Positions 17,022 through 26,789 of a DNA stretch of 64,000 bases are shown here, piece by piece. Location of the stretch: NCBI GenBank assembly GCA_050291725.1, contig JBNKKH010000009.1:62001-126000 (forward strand), given 5' to 3'. Positions within the stretch are counted from its first letter, which is position 1; the number at the start of each line of letters is the position of its first letter. Under the pieces are notes generated by a model that saw nothing but the letters and a program-made list of their open reading frames with translations, had not been told where the DNA came from and ran no database searches. This DNA is from JAAGZL01 sp050291725 (GTDB lineage Bacteria > Pseudomonadota > Gammaproteobacteria > Chromatiales > Chromatiaceae). The position numbers were made by a program, and so were the translations under genes.

Positions 17022-18230
17022 TCAAGTTACTCCATCCTGTTCTGGCGGAGTTTGACTAGCGATTAGTACATTTGTTCCTGTTCGGCAGTATATGCCGCCG
17101 GGCGCAGATGATACATGACCTTCTAGTTCAAGCAAAATTAGCATGGATGAAACTTCTTCGGGAGTCAATCCACTCCGATCAATTAATAGGTCGGCCTGTA
17201 CTGGATCAAAGCCCATGCACTCTAGTAACTTCTGATACTCTGGCGCCAGCATGTTTTCAGATGGTGGTGAATTCATCTGCTCAGTTTCTGACAGTGGGTT
17301 CAGGCTCCCAATAAGTGGAGCTAGTTCTTCCAGAACATCGCCAGCGGTTTCTACCAGCTTCGCTCCCTGGCGAATTAGGCTATGACAACCTCTGGCGAGA
17401 GGGTTGTGGATAGAGCCTGGAATGGCAAATACCTCACGTCCTTGCTCCGATGCTAGCCGAGCAGTGATCAATGATCCGCTCTTTTGCGCCGCTTCTATCA
17501 CCAGAGTTCCCAGGCTCAGGCCGCTTATAATTCTATTGCGGCGGGGAAAATTCCCAGCTCTGGCTTCAGTCCCTGGAGGGAATTCAGACACCAGAACACC
17601 ACTTTCGGCAATGTCATGAGCCAGCTGGTGTTGGCTGGCTGGATATACTCTGTCTAAACCAGTGCCGGTTACTGCGATGGTTAGTCCTCCGGCTTCTAAT
17701 GCTCCATTATGGCAAGCGCCGTCTATACCTATGGCTAATCCGCTGGTTATGGTTATGCCTGAGCTGGCGAGGTGATAAGAGAACTCGCGTGCGTTTTCTT
17801 TGCCAGAGGCGCTTGGATTGCGGGAACCGACCACTGCCAGCTGGGGGGTGTTTAGTACTTCAGGGTCCCCGGTTACGAATAGAATCGGAGGGGGATCATG
17901 AATCTCTTTAAGCTGGGTCGGGTAGAGTGGGCTAGTCAGGGCTATGAGATGATTATTTGGCTGTTCTGCCCAACGCAGGTCGGATGCAACTGAATCCCAG
18001 TCTGGATTGCGCAGATAATCCCGTGATTTGGCTGTTAGCCCCCATTCGCGAAGCTTTGAGTCTGGGGCATTTAGTAGAGATTCAGGGTCTCCCGCCCTAT
18101 CCAGGAGCTGACTGAACTTGACACTCCCAATGCCTGGCGCACGGAGCAGCGCCAGCCAATATTGCAGTGACTCTTGGTGTTTAGGCAGAACCCTTTCCTC
18201 TATCTGTATACGTTGCTGTTCCGTCAGCAA
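17022..18230 (-). CDS. dprA: DNA-processing protein A
   Basis: A 402-residue DprA/Smf. It loads RecA on incoming single-stranded DNA during transformation. The Rossmann-like core runs from AVVGSRNPSASG through GLAIGIDGACHNGAL and FPRRNRIISGLS to KSGSLITARLASEQGREVFAIPG. The N-terminal SAM-like region and a C-terminal winged-helix domain (about 330-385) are also present. No ATG exists near the N-terminus; TTG at 18230 gives the expected length but has only a weak ribosome site. With comM and pilU elsewhere in the window it suggests natural competence (inference). Confidence 0.95.
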   Translation of the reverse strand: MLTEQQRIQIEERVLPKHQESLQYWLALLRAPGIGSVKFSQLLDRAGDPESLLNAPDSKLREWGLTAKSRDYLRNPDWDSVASDLRWAEQPNNHLIALTSPLYPTQLKEIHDPPPILFVTGDPEVLNTPQLAVVGSRNPSASGKENAREFSYHLASSGITITSGLAIGIDGACHNGALEAGGLTIAVTGTGLDRVYPASQHQLAHDIAESGVLVSEFPPGTEARAGNFPRRNRIISGLSLGTLVIEAAQKSGSLITARLASEQGREVFAIPGSIHNPLARGCHSLIRQGAKLVETAGDVLEELAPLIGSLNPLSETEQMNSPPSENMLAPEYQKLLECMGFDPVQADLLIDRSGLTPEEVSSMLILLELEGHVSSAPGGIYCRTGTNVLIASQTPPEQDGVT

Positions 18231-18248
18231 CGCCAGGCTTAACGATTT

Positions 18249-19316
18249 TTAGGGGTTGCGAACCCTATCATTAACATGCAACGCACCGGTCGCATACATT
18301 ACAAGACCAAAACTAACGCGAGGAAAGGTGCGAAATACCATTAGGGTACCCGCTCTTTCATCAGGGAGTAGGACTGTATCATCACTCTTCTCAGTAACCG
18401 TATCCCGAATTAGTTCCCCTTTTTGATCTACTGCCAGGACAGTTCCAACTTCAACGCCATCTGTTTGGCCGCGATCTATGACCACAACGTTATATTGACC
18501 AATTTGAGACACGCCGTTTAGTACAGATATTATGCTGCCCTGTATTTTTCTTGTTGGAGGCTTAGGAAAGAAGGTGGTTAAGGGTTTGGTCTCTATTGCT
18601 TGAAGAAGACGATCACCCTTGAGAGCTTCCAGCTCAGAGCTTTCAAGTAGAACGGTTGCCGGGTCGCCAGTGCGCTGCAAAATAGCAGAGGCGATAAACA
18701 GTGCCTCGTGCCCTAAAACCTCACCGGTTATAGCATCTTTGTATGGTTTGCCTGGCCTTACGACATCAAATTTCTTAGAGGTCTTGCCCGTTATGGATCT
18801 TACATAAGCCCGGTATCTGGGCCCTCCAACGATGTGCTCGTCTGCAAATTGGACAATATATGGTGCCTGCTCGAGCTCTTTATCGTCTGTCACATAGGGT
18901 CTGGTCAAGAATTGCTGGATGGCATCTATAGGAATAGTAGGTATAGCCCTGGATATTGGTGTCGAGCGGATCTTAGGGGATAGCTTGACAACGGAGCCAC
19001 TGAGATCGGGTGTAGTCGGCGCACCTCTGCCGGCAACAGTAATTTGTGGTTTGCCGTCAACAAAGCTCAATACCAAGGTGTCGCCTGGATATATGAGGTG
19101 TGGGTTTTTTATTTGAGGATTCACCTGCCAAACATCTGGCCAGCGCCACGGTTCACTAAGAAATTTTCCTGCTATATCCCAAAGGGTGTCGCCCTTAACC
19201 ACAACATACCTATCTGGGTGGTCAGGATTTAAGGCCACTTGATCCGCAATGGCAACTGAGCATGAAAAGATCAGGCCTAATAAAATGCCGGCTAGATTAG
19301 TTATTGACTTTGGCAT
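18249..19316 (-). CDS. Secreted LysM-domain protein
   Basis: A 355-residue exported protein with a signal peptide (about 1-24) and one LysM domain (about 36-84: VVVKGDTLWDIAGKFL ... PHLIYPGDTLVL). A long beta-rich C-terminal part of unknown fold follows. LysM binds peptidoglycan, so this is probably a periplasmic envelope protein. Homologues sit next to dprA and opposite def in many Gammaproteobacteria. AAAGGGAT precedes the ATG. It starts a leftward run into dprA (18 bases). Confidence 0.9.
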   Translation of the reverse strand: MPKSITNLAGILLGLIFSCSVAIADQVALNPDHPDRYVVVKGDTLWDIAGKFLSEPWRWPDVWQVNPQIKNPHLIYPGDTLVLSFVDGKPQITVAGRGAPTTPDLSGSVVKLSPKIRSTPISRAIPTIPIDAIQQFLTRPYVTDDKELEQAPYIVQFADEHIVGGPRYRAYVRSITGKTSKKFDVVRPGKPYKDAITGEVLGHEALFIASAILQRTGDPATVLLESSELEALKGDRLLQAIETKPLTTFFPKPPTRKIQGSIISVLNGVSQIGQYNVVVIDRGQTDGVEVGTVLAVDQKGELIRDTVTEKSDDTVLLPDERAGTLMVFRTFPRVSFGLVMYATGALHVNDRVRNP

Positions 19317-19611
19317 GACGATCCCTTTGTAATCAATTTTAATTTGTTAACAGTCCCCAACTACCTGTGTTCACGGTAGTGTGCTGGCTCAGAATCCAGT
19401 ATCTTCATAATGTTAGCGCATATTTCTAATCTATACCATAACCTATAGTCAATAACTAATCACACCCAAATAGCTCAATTTGCGAACTATATCTGTGTTT
19501 CATCAGTCCAGAAAATAAAGAATATCCGGTTTTTACGTGATTTTTTCTGCTGGCTACGGAACAATAGCGCTCATTTATCCGCTATTATCGCATTTTGTTG
19601 TTGGAGATTTG

Positions 19612-20118
19612 ATGTCTGCATTAGAAATTCTGCATTACCCTGATCCGAGGTTGAGGAACCTGGCTAAGCCGGTTGAAACCTTTGATCAGAAGCTCGGAGA
19701 GTTCGCCGATAACATGTTGGAGACCATGTACCTATCATCGGGTATTGGGCTTGCTGCCACTCAAGTTGGTGTTTCTAAAAGAGTTATTGTGATTGATGTG
19801 TCTGAAACTAGGGATCAGCCTCTATGTCTGGTCAATCCTGAGATCATCGAGAGGGAGGGTGAAGAGGAGTCAGAGGAGGGGTGCCTGTCGGTACCTACTA
19901 TCTACGAAAAGGTGACCAGGGCGGAAAAGGTAAAGCTGAAAGCGCAAGATAAAAATGGCGCAGTGATCGAAATGGATGCTGATGGTGTACTGGCAATATG
20001 TATTCAGCATGAGATAGATCATCTGGATGGAAAGCTGTTCATAGACTATTTGTCTGGGCTGAAGCGCCAACGTATTCGTAAGAAAATGGAAAAAGAGGCG
20101 CGTCAGGCTCAAACTTGA
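19612..20118 (+). CDS. def: Peptide deformylase
   Basis: A 168-residue enzyme that removes the N-formyl group from new proteins. The three motifs are GIGLAATQVG (44-53), EEGCLSVP with metal ligand C91, and QHEIDHLDG with H133, E134 and H137. I chose the ATG at 19612 with GGAG at 19603-19606; the frame opens 25 codons earlier without homology. fmt follows, as usual. Confidence 0.96.
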   Translation: MSALEILHYPDPRLRNLAKPVETFDQKLGEFADNMLETMYLSSGIGLAATQVGVSKRVIVIDVSETRDQPLCLVNPEIIEREGEEESEEGCLSVPTIYEKVTRAEKVKLKAQDKNGAVIEMDADGVLAICIQHEIDHLDGKLFIDYLSGLKRQRIRKKMEKEARQAQT

Positions 20119-20173
20119 TTGCTCAGAAATATTTTCTCGTATTGATCATCTAGTACCACACTCAGGAACAGTA

Positions 20174-21112
20174 ATGCCCCAACCATTGAATATAATTTTT
20201 GCTGGTACCCCAGAGTTTTCAGTACCGCCCTTGGCGGCCCTGCTGGAGTCAGAGCATAAAATCACTGCGGTCTACACTCAGCCTGATCGTCCAGCGGGCA
20301 GGGGGCGCAAGCTCACGGCAAGTCCAGTTAAAGCGTTGGCCTTGGAGCAATCGATTCCGGTCTATCAACCGAAGAATTTCAAAGATGAGTCTGATTTGGC
20401 CCAGCTGGAAGAGCTGAATGCTGACCTGATGGTGGTGGTGGCGTATGGTCTGTTGTTGCCACAACGGGTGTTGGATGCACCGCGTTTAGGCTGTATCAAC
20501 ATCCACGCATCTCTGTTGCCACGTTGGCGTGGAGCCGCCCCTATCCAACGCTCAATTTTAGCGGGTGATGAGAAGACCGGCATTACTATTATGCAGATGG
20601 AAGCTGGGCTGGATACAGGCCCTATGTTGTTGAAAAAAAGCTGTTCCATTGGCCCTCAGGATACAGGTGGCTTACTTCATGATCGCCTTTCACCTCTGGG
20701 TGCCGAGGCCCTACTAGAGGCGTTGCCAGGAATTGTCGATGGCACCCTCAAACCGGAGATTCAGAATGATGACCTGGCTACCTACGCATCCAAATTGGAT
20801 AAGAGCGAAGCAGTTATCGACTGGACAGGTAGCGCTGTTGAGTTAAGCAGGCAAATTAGAGCATTTAATCCATGGCCAGTTGCCCAGACTGGGCTGAATG
20901 ACAAGGTGCTGCGTATTTGGGATGGGGTCAGTCTAGAGGGCGGAGATGGAGAGACGCCAGGCAAGGTGTTGTCCTGTAGCAGAGAGGGTATTGATGTGGC
21001 CACAGGTGATGGAGTTATGCGGATAACTAAACTGCAAATGCCTGGAAAGCGCGCAATGGGCGCGGCAGATTTCCTAAACGCCCACACTCTGGACGAGGTG
21101 ATACTTGAGTAA
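20174..21112 (+). CDS. fmt: Methionyl-tRNA formyltransferase
   Basis: A 312-residue enzyme that formylates initiator Met-tRNA using 10-formyl-tetrahydrofolate. Signatures are FAGTPEFSVPPL, the catalytic HASLLPRWRGAAPIQ with the Asn-Ile-His before it, and MEAGLDTGPML. Length matches E. coli Fmt (315). It overlaps the rsmB start by eight bases. Confidence 0.96.
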   Translation: MPQPLNIIFAGTPEFSVPPLAALLESEHKITAVYTQPDRPAGRGRKLTASPVKALALEQSIPVYQPKNFKDESDLAQLEELNADLMVVVAYGLLLPQRVLDAPRLGCINIHASLLPRWRGAAPIQRSILAGDEKTGITIMQMEAGLDTGPMLLKKSCSIGPQDTGGLLHDRLSPLGAEALLEALPGIVDGTLKPEIQNDDLATYASKLDKSEAVIDWTGSAVELSRQIRAFNPWPVAQTGLNDKVLRIWDGVSLEGGDGETPGKVLSCSREGIDVATGDGVMRITKLQMPGKRAMGAADFLNAHTLDEVILE

Positions 21113-22466
21113 GTGGCCCAGTAAGGCAGCAAAGGGGGGATCTACTAAACGCTCTGGAGTCAGCAAAGCTATTGGCCCGCGCGTGATTGCGGCCAAGATT
21201 CTTTGCCAGGTTGCAGATGGTAGTTCGCTTTCTGAAGTTCTGGCTAAGAGCCTTCCGGATACAGCACCGCAGGATAGGGCTCTAGTTCAAGAGCTCTGTT
21301 ACGGTGTGTTGCGGTGGTGGCTGCGCTTGCAGTGGCTTTTGCGGCAGCTGTTGCAAAAGCCTATGAAGAGTAAGGATCGTGATCTGGAGATGTTGATCCT
21401 GGTCGGGTTTTATCAGCTTTTGTATATGCGTACCCCCTCCCATGCCGCCGTTGCAGAGACGGTGAATGGCGCAAAAAGTTTGGGTAAGCCGTGGGCCACA
21501 GGCCTGATAAACGGCATTTTGCGCAACCTGATTCGTAATCAGGATGAGTTATTAGATGCCATCTCGGAAGATATCTCAGCCCAACTCTCCTCTCCTCAGT
21601 GGTTACTGGAAGAGATTCAGAAGGCATGGCCGCAACAGTGGCGGGCAATTCTGCAAGCAGCTAATGATCGACCCCCAATGTGTCTGAGAGTTAATCGCAA
21701 ACAGTGTTCCAGAGCCGATTATGCGGAAAAACTGATGGCTGATTCGATTCCGGCTAAACCTATTTCTCAGGTGAAGACAGGATTAGTGCTGGATAGTGCA
21801 CGGGATGTGTTTGCCTTGCCTGGGTTTGAGGATGGGCTGGTTTCTGTTCAGGATGGAGGGGCTCAGCTAGCTGCGGGACTCATGGATCTTAAACCGGGAC
21901 AAAGCGTGCTGGATCTATGTGCTGCTCCAGGAGGGAAAACTTGCCATATATTGGAAATAGCCCCGGATGATGTATCTGTGACGGCGGTTGATGTTAGTTC
22001 CAAACGTTTGCAAAGAGTGCAAGAAAACCTGGATCGACTTGGTCTGGAGGCCACTCTATACACTGGCGATGCGGTACGTCCAAGCGGCGAGTGGGCCAAA
22101 CAAGAGTACGACCGAATACTACTTGATGTTCCCTGTTCCGCCACTGGCGTGATCAGGCGTCACCCCGATATTAAGTTATTGCGGCGCCCGGAAGATATAG
22201 GCTCATTAGCTGGGCTGCAGCGGCAAATCATGCAGTCTGCATGGTCACTACTTAAGCCTGGAGGGGTTTTGGTGTATGTAACTTGCTCACTGCTTCCGCA
22301 AGAAAATGAGGAACAGATTGGCTATTTTCTGTCTAACAACCCGGATGCATCTGAATTGTGCATAGAGGCGTCTTGGGGCCACGGCCGCAATTTTGGGCGC
22401 CAGACTCTTCCGGGAGAGGAGACAATGGATGGTTTTTTCTACGCGCGTATACAGAAGCAGCGCTGA
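21105..22466 (+). CDS. rsmB: 16S rRNA m5C967 methyltransferase
   Basis: A 453-residue NOL1/NOP2/Sun enzyme. An N-terminal NusB-like RNA-binding domain (about 20-160) precedes a SAM-dependent methyltransferase. The SAM loop is DLCAAPGGKT; the two cysteines of the mechanism are in DVPCSATG and VTCSLLPQENE. The start is TTG at 21105, with GAGG six bases upstream, inside the end of fmt. The N-terminus is slightly extended and basic relative to E. coli RsmB (429). Confidence 0.95.
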   Translation: MSKWPSKAAKGGSTKRSGVSKAIGPRVIAAKILCQVADGSSLSEVLAKSLPDTAPQDRALVQELCYGVLRWWLRLQWLLRQLLQKPMKSKDRDLEMLILVGFYQLLYMRTPSHAAVAETVNGAKSLGKPWATGLINGILRNLIRNQDELLDAISEDISAQLSSPQWLLEEIQKAWPQQWRAILQAANDRPPMCLRVNRKQCSRADYAEKLMADSIPAKPISQVKTGLVLDSARDVFALPGFEDGLVSVQDGGAQLAAGLMDLKPGQSVLDLCAAPGGKTCHILEIAPDDVSVTAVDVSSKRLQRVQENLDRLGLEATLYTGDAVRPSGEWAKQEYDRILLDVPCSATGVIRRHPDIKLLRRPEDIGSLAGLQRQIMQSAWSLLKPGGVLVYVTCSLLPQENEEQIGYFLSNNPDASELCIEASWGHGRNFGRQTLPGEETMDGFFYARIQKQR

Positions 22467-22547
22467 GACAGAGTTATACGGATTTGAGTAGATTTTGTTG
22501 TATGATTCACACAACAGAGGTTTCTAAAATTAAAAAGGAATAATCAG

Positions 22548-23126
22548 TTGCCTTTCTCACTGCATCTAAGAAGTGTATTACACGCCAGATACTGGGTGCT
22601 GTTGTTTGTTTTGTGGTTCCCTGTGTTGTCTCAGGCTGCCGACTACAAGATCCTTAATCAGACCTGCCGCTCGACTGAAGACGCTTTTGTTCTAGATGCA
22701 AATATTGATTTTGATTTTTCTGATAAGGTGATTGAGGCCCTACAGCATGGCGTGCCTATCACCCTAGAGTTGCATATGCAGGTTAGAAAGCAAGGTGCCT
22801 GGTTGTGGGAGAAGGATCTTGCGGAGACCCGCCTGCGCTATCAAATTAGTTATCACGCGCTGGCCTCGGTCTATCAGGTGTTGGATCTGCAGACCAACAC
22901 GAAAGAAAATTTTGTAACTCGCGAGATAGCGGTCAATGCTCTTGGCGAAATCAACTCTATGCCTGTAGTTAGGCATGACCAGATGGAAAAAGGTAAAATC
23001 TATCTGGTTGGCCTAAAAACATCCTTGGATTTGGATGCCCTTCCTTTACCCATGCGTCCTCTAGCTTATCTCTCTCCATCCTGGAATCAATCCAGTGAGT
23101 GGCGTACATGTCGAATTCGTCGGTAG
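22548..23126 (+). CDS. DUF4390 exported protein
   Basis: A 192-residue protein with an N-terminal signal (about 1-30, VLLFVLWFPVLSQA) and a DUF4390 domain. The family occurs between rsmB and ntrY in many Gammaproteobacteria and has no known function. The start is TTG at 22548 with AAGGAA seven bases upstream. It overlaps the ntrY start by 19 to 28 bases, so the two are translated together. Confidence 0.85.
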   Translation: MPFSLHLRSVLHARYWVLLFVLWFPVLSQAADYKILNQTCRSTEDAFVLDANIDFDFSDKVIEALQHGVPITLELHMQVRKQGAWLWEKDLAETRLRYQISYHALASVYQVLDLQTNTKENFVTREIAVNALGEINSMPVVRHDQMEKGKIYLVGLKTSLDLDALPLPMRPLAYLSPSWNQSSEWRTCRIRR

Positions 23127-25321
23127 GTAGGTTTACCACCGGGGCACTCCCGGTTGTTGCTCTGTTGGGCCTGTTGCTGGTTGCGTTGCATCTGATGAGT
23201 AGCGCCGTACAGAATGAGCAAGAGCTTAATCGGTTTTTTATCCCGCTCCTGGTGTTCACTCTTGTTGGCATGTTGCTGCTGGTAGTGTTGGTGTTGGTGA
23301 ACGTGGTGGGGCTGGTAAAACGTTATCGCAGCCGCGAAGCTGGATCACGCCTGGTATTGCGCCTAGTTGTCATCTTTACAGCTCTTTCCTTGGTTCCGGT
23401 GAGTGTGGTGTATTTCTATTCGCAGCAGTTTTTGCTGCATGGTATCGACAACTGGTTTGATGTGAAGATAGACAAGGCGATGGAAGATGCCTTGGGGCTA
23501 AGTAAAACCTCACTAGATCTGCATCGCAAAGAGAAATTGCGTAACACCAAACGAATTCTATCGGATATGGATGAGCTCTCGGTTACTGGGATTAACATCA
23601 CTTTAGAGGAGATGCGCGATCGCTACGGTGCTTCAGAATTAACCCTGATTGATAATAAGAGTTTCTCTGTCATCGCTAACAGTAATGTAGATCCATCGGT
23701 ATTGGTTCCTGATGTTCCAGAAATGGCCATTTTGCAGCAGGTATTGGATGGTGGTGAGTATGTTGGGTTGGCGCCAATTGGTGAGTTGTCCCAGCTGCAC
23801 CTGAGGGTTGTGGTGTCTGATGTTGGCCGCCCAAGAATACTCCAGGCGCTCTACCCAACTTCGGATGCCATTAGTGAGTTGTCTGGTGAAGTACAACAGG
23901 CATATCACCACTATAAGGAGCTGGCCTATCTGCGTGAGAGCATTAAAAGCACCTATACTTTGACTTTGGCTCTAGTGCTGTTGTTCAGCCTGTTTTCAGC
24001 GATCTGGGCAGCTTTTTTCACCGCTAGGCGTCTGGTAGCTCCAGTGGCAGATATTGCTGAAGGTACCAAGGCGGTGGCTGATGGTGATTACAGTGGCCAG
24101 CTGCCAGTGCCAGAACACAAGGATGAGATAAGCACTCTTCTCACATCCTTTAATACAATGACACAGCGAATCGCACAGGCGCGTGATCTGGCAGAGAGCA
24201 GTCAACGCCAGGTGGAGGCCCAACGCGCCTACCTGGAGACAGTGCTGGGTAATCTCTCATCCGGTGTTATGACCTTTGATCCCGATGGCTCCCTGAGAAC
24301 GACCAATCAAGCAGCCGGTATGATTCTGCAAGTCGATATGACTGAAATGCAGGGGAAGCGCATGGATGTATTGGCTAAAAGCTCTGATAAGATGCAGCAA
24401 TTTGTTGATCTGCTGCAGGAGCCGCTGTCGGAAAAGGGGTTGGATTGGCATAGTGAGATCATCCTATACGGAAGTGAAGGGCGACAGGTGCTGCATTGTC
24501 ATAGTACTCCGCTGGCGGGTCTTGAGGGTGGAGTAAAGGGCGGGCATGTGTTGGTGTTTGATGATATCACTGCCCTGATTAAGGCCCAGAGAGATTCCGC
24601 TTGGGGTGAGGTGGCGCGTCGCCTGGCCCATGAAATCAAGAACCCTCTCACTCCGATCCAGCTTGCCGCCGAGAGGTTGCGCCACAAATATCTACGTAAA
24701 ATGGATGAGAAAGACGCGGATGTGCTGGATCGTTCTACCCACACCATAGTTCAGCAGGTTGAGGCGATGAAGGAGATGGTCAACGCCTTTTCTGATTATG
24801 CCCGCCCGTCACAAATGACACCTGCCCCCATTGTTTTGGATGAATTGGTATCGGAGATTTTGGATCTATATCGGGACTCAGTTGCCGGGATAGAATTGAA
24901 TTCAGATCTGGCATCAGACCAAGTTAAAATTGAGGCAGATCCAGTGCGTCTACGGCAAGTGATACACAATCTGGTAAAAAATGCCCAGGAAGCAGTAAAA
25001 GATAATGGCGGTGGCCACATCCAGATATCCACTAGGCAGGTACATGCGGCAGATAGTCGATTTGTCGAGTTTCAGGCCTGTGATGATGGCCCAGGATTTG
25101 ATGCTTCGATCATGACAAATCTGTTTGAACCCTATGTGACTACTAAATCCACAGGAACAGGTCTTGGTCTCGCTATTGTTAAGAAGATTATTGAGGAGCA
25201 TGGGGGTATGATCTGGGCAGAGAATCTGAGTGAAGGCGGTGGCCGGGTAGCGTTTCGTCTCCCGATAATGGCTGCAACTAGTGAGGCGGCTGCGAACAAC
25301 GCTGAAGTTGATGAAGATTAA
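23099..25321 (+). CDS. ntrY: NtrY-type membrane sensor histidine kinase
   Basis: About 740 residues: an N-terminal membrane region, an extracytoplasmic sensor segment, a membrane helix near 285-305, HAMP, PAS, HisKA and HATPase domains. The phosphorylated histidine is H511 (counting from GTG) in RRLAHEIKNPLTPIQLAAERL in pieces; NLVKNAQEA and GTGLGLAIVKKI are the N and G2 boxes. NtrY senses nitrogen or redox state in Proteobacteria. Either GTG at 23099 or ATG at 23108 may be the start; both overlap the DUF4390 gene. The partner ntrX follows after 43 bases. Confidence 0.93.
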   Translation: MAYMSNSSVGRFTTGALPVVALLGLLLVALHLMSSAVQNEQELNRFFIPLLVFTLVGMLLLVVLVLVNVVGLVKRYRSREAGSRLVLRLVVIFTALSLVPVSVVYFYSQQFLLHGIDNWFDVKIDKAMEDALGLSKTSLDLHRKEKLRNTKRILSDMDELSVTGINITLEEMRDRYGASELTLIDNKSFSVIANSNVDPSVLVPDVPEMAILQQVLDGGEYVGLAPIGELSQLHLRVVVSDVGRPRILQALYPTSDAISELSGEVQQAYHHYKELAYLRESIKSTYTLTLALVLLFSLFSAIWAAFFTARRLVAPVADIAEGTKAVADGDYSGQLPVPEHKDEISTLLTSFNTMTQRIAQARDLAESSQRQVEAQRAYLETVLGNLSSGVMTFDPDGSLRTTNQAAGMILQVDMTEMQGKRMDVLAKSSDKMQQFVDLLQEPLSEKGLDWHSEIILYGSEGRQVLHCHSTPLAGLEGGVKGGHVLVFDDITALIKAQRDSAWGEVARRLAHEIKNPLTPIQLAAERLRHKYLRKMDEKDADVLDRSTHTIVQQVEAMKEMVNAFSDYARPSQMTPAPIVLDELVSEILDLYRDSVAGIELNSDLASDQVKIEADPVRLRQVIHNLVKNAQEAVKDNGGGHIQISTRQVHAADSRFVEFQACDDGPGFDASIMTNLFEPYVTTKSTGTGLGLAIVKKIIEEHGGMIWAENLSEGGGRVAFRLPIMAATSEAAANNAEVDED

Positions 25322-25364
25322 TAGTTGGTTTCGATTCAAGATGTACAAATTAGAGGAATACTAG

Positions 25365-26732
25365 ATGAGCCAGTCCCATATACTGGTGGTTGATGATGAA
25401 CCTGATATCAGGACTCTGGTGAGAGAGATCCTGGAAGATGAAGACTATTCAGTAGCCACCGCAGAAGATGGAGCTTCGGCCCGCCACGCCCTGCGAGATC
25501 GCCGTCCCGATCTGGTGCTGCTGGATATCTGGATGCCAGATATAGATGGGATTACTCTGTTGAAAGAGTGGTCCGAAGATGACGGCCTGCCCTGCCCTAT
25601 AATCATGATGTCCGGTCACGGTACGGTTGAGACCGCGGTAGAGGCAACCCGCTATGGGGCCTATGATTTCCTAGAGAAACCCCTCTCTTTAGCTAAGCTG
25701 CTGCTGACTGTGGAGCGCTCTCTTGAGGTGGACAAGCTGCAACAGGAGAACCTGGGACTGCGCCGTCATGTGCAGCACGTGGTGGAGCCGGTGGGGAAGA
25801 GCCCGGTTATTCAGCGATTGCGGGAACAGGTGAAGCGGGTCGCACAGCACGACTCTTGGGTGCTGATTAATGGACAGGCGGGATCTGGTAGAGAGACTTT
25901 TGCCCGCTATCTGCATAGCCAGAGTGCTCGCCGTGATGGACTGTTTGTAGATATGGGGGTATCTGCAATTGCCAAAGGCGGCTCTGCCCGAGAGCTGTTT
26001 GGAAGTGAAAAGGGGGAGCGTATTCAGTATGGTGCCCTGGAACAAGCTCGGGGTGGAACCCTGTTTCTGGACGAAGTGGCAGATATGGACTTGGAGGCCC
26101 AGGCCCAGCTGTTAGGCGCTCTGGATACAGGCTCGTTTTTGCGTATAGATGGCACAGATCCGGTCGATATAGATGTTCGTATCGTAGCCGCCACCAAGCG
26201 TGATTTAGAGATGGAAGTGCAAGAGGGTCGTTTTCGTGAAGATCTTTTCTATCATCTAAACGTAGTTCCATTGAATATACCGCCACTGAAGGAGCATACG
26301 GAAGATGTTCCAGATCTGCTAAACTTCTATGTTGATCATTTTGTTCGACATGAAAAACTGCCCTATAGACACTTCAGTGTAGGGGCCCAGAACTTTCTGC
26401 GTAACTACAGTTGGCCAGGCAATGTGCGTGAGCTGAAGAATATGGTTCAACGCCTGCTGATACTTGGGGCAGGAGAAGAGATTAGCCAGGACGAGGTGGA
26501 GTTGGCTGTAAGTGGTCGAGAGGTATCAGAGATGGTTGATACCGGGGGACTGTTTTCATTTGATCAGCCACTACGCCAGGCCAGAGAGCAGTTTGAGAAG
26601 GTGTACCTGGAGTATCAGCTAGCAAAGCATGGCGGTAATGTAAGCAAGACCGCAGCAGAGGCAGAGATGGAGAGAACCCATCTCTACCGAAAACTGAAAT
26701 CGCTGGGAATTGAGATCAAAGATAAGAAGTAA
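25365..26732 (+). CDS. ntrX: NtrX-type response regulator with altered AAA+ domain
   Basis: A 455-residue regulator: receiver (phosphoacceptor D54), AAA+ domain (about 140-375) and Fis-type helix-turn-helix at the end (GGNVSKTAAEAEMERTHLYRK). The AAA+ domain has two changes. The Walker A reads GQAGSGRE with R176 where lysine is usual, and the GAFTGA loop that touches sigma-54 is absent: ELFGSEKGE runs straight to YGALEQARGGTLFLDE. Walker B and the arginine finger (REDLFYHLN) remain. Absence of GAFTGA is known for NtrX proteins, so it is probably not a sigma-54 activator. It probably represses or activates sigma-70 promoters. Confidence 0.93.
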   Translation: MSQSHILVVDDEPDIRTLVREILEDEDYSVATAEDGASARHALRDRRPDLVLLDIWMPDIDGITLLKEWSEDDGLPCPIIMMSGHGTVETAVEATRYGAYDFLEKPLSLAKLLLTVERSLEVDKLQQENLGLRRHVQHVVEPVGKSPVIQRLREQVKRVAQHDSWVLINGQAGSGRETFARYLHSQSARRDGLFVDMGVSAIAKGGSARELFGSEKGERIQYGALEQARGGTLFLDEVADMDLEAQAQLLGALDTGSFLRIDGTDPVDIDVRIVAATKRDLEMEVQEGRFREDLFYHLNVVPLNIPPLKEHTEDVPDLLNFYVDHFVRHEKLPYRHFSVGAQNFLRNYSWPGNVRELKNMVQRLLILGAGEEISQDEVELAVSGREVSEMVDTGGLFSFDQPLRQAREQFEKVYLEYQLAKHGGNVSKTAAEAEMERTHLYRKLKSLGIEIKDKK

Positions 26733-26789
26733 CGCGCTCGGGTGTGTAATCACTGAGATAACACAGTTAAATAAGACCGATATCGAAAA

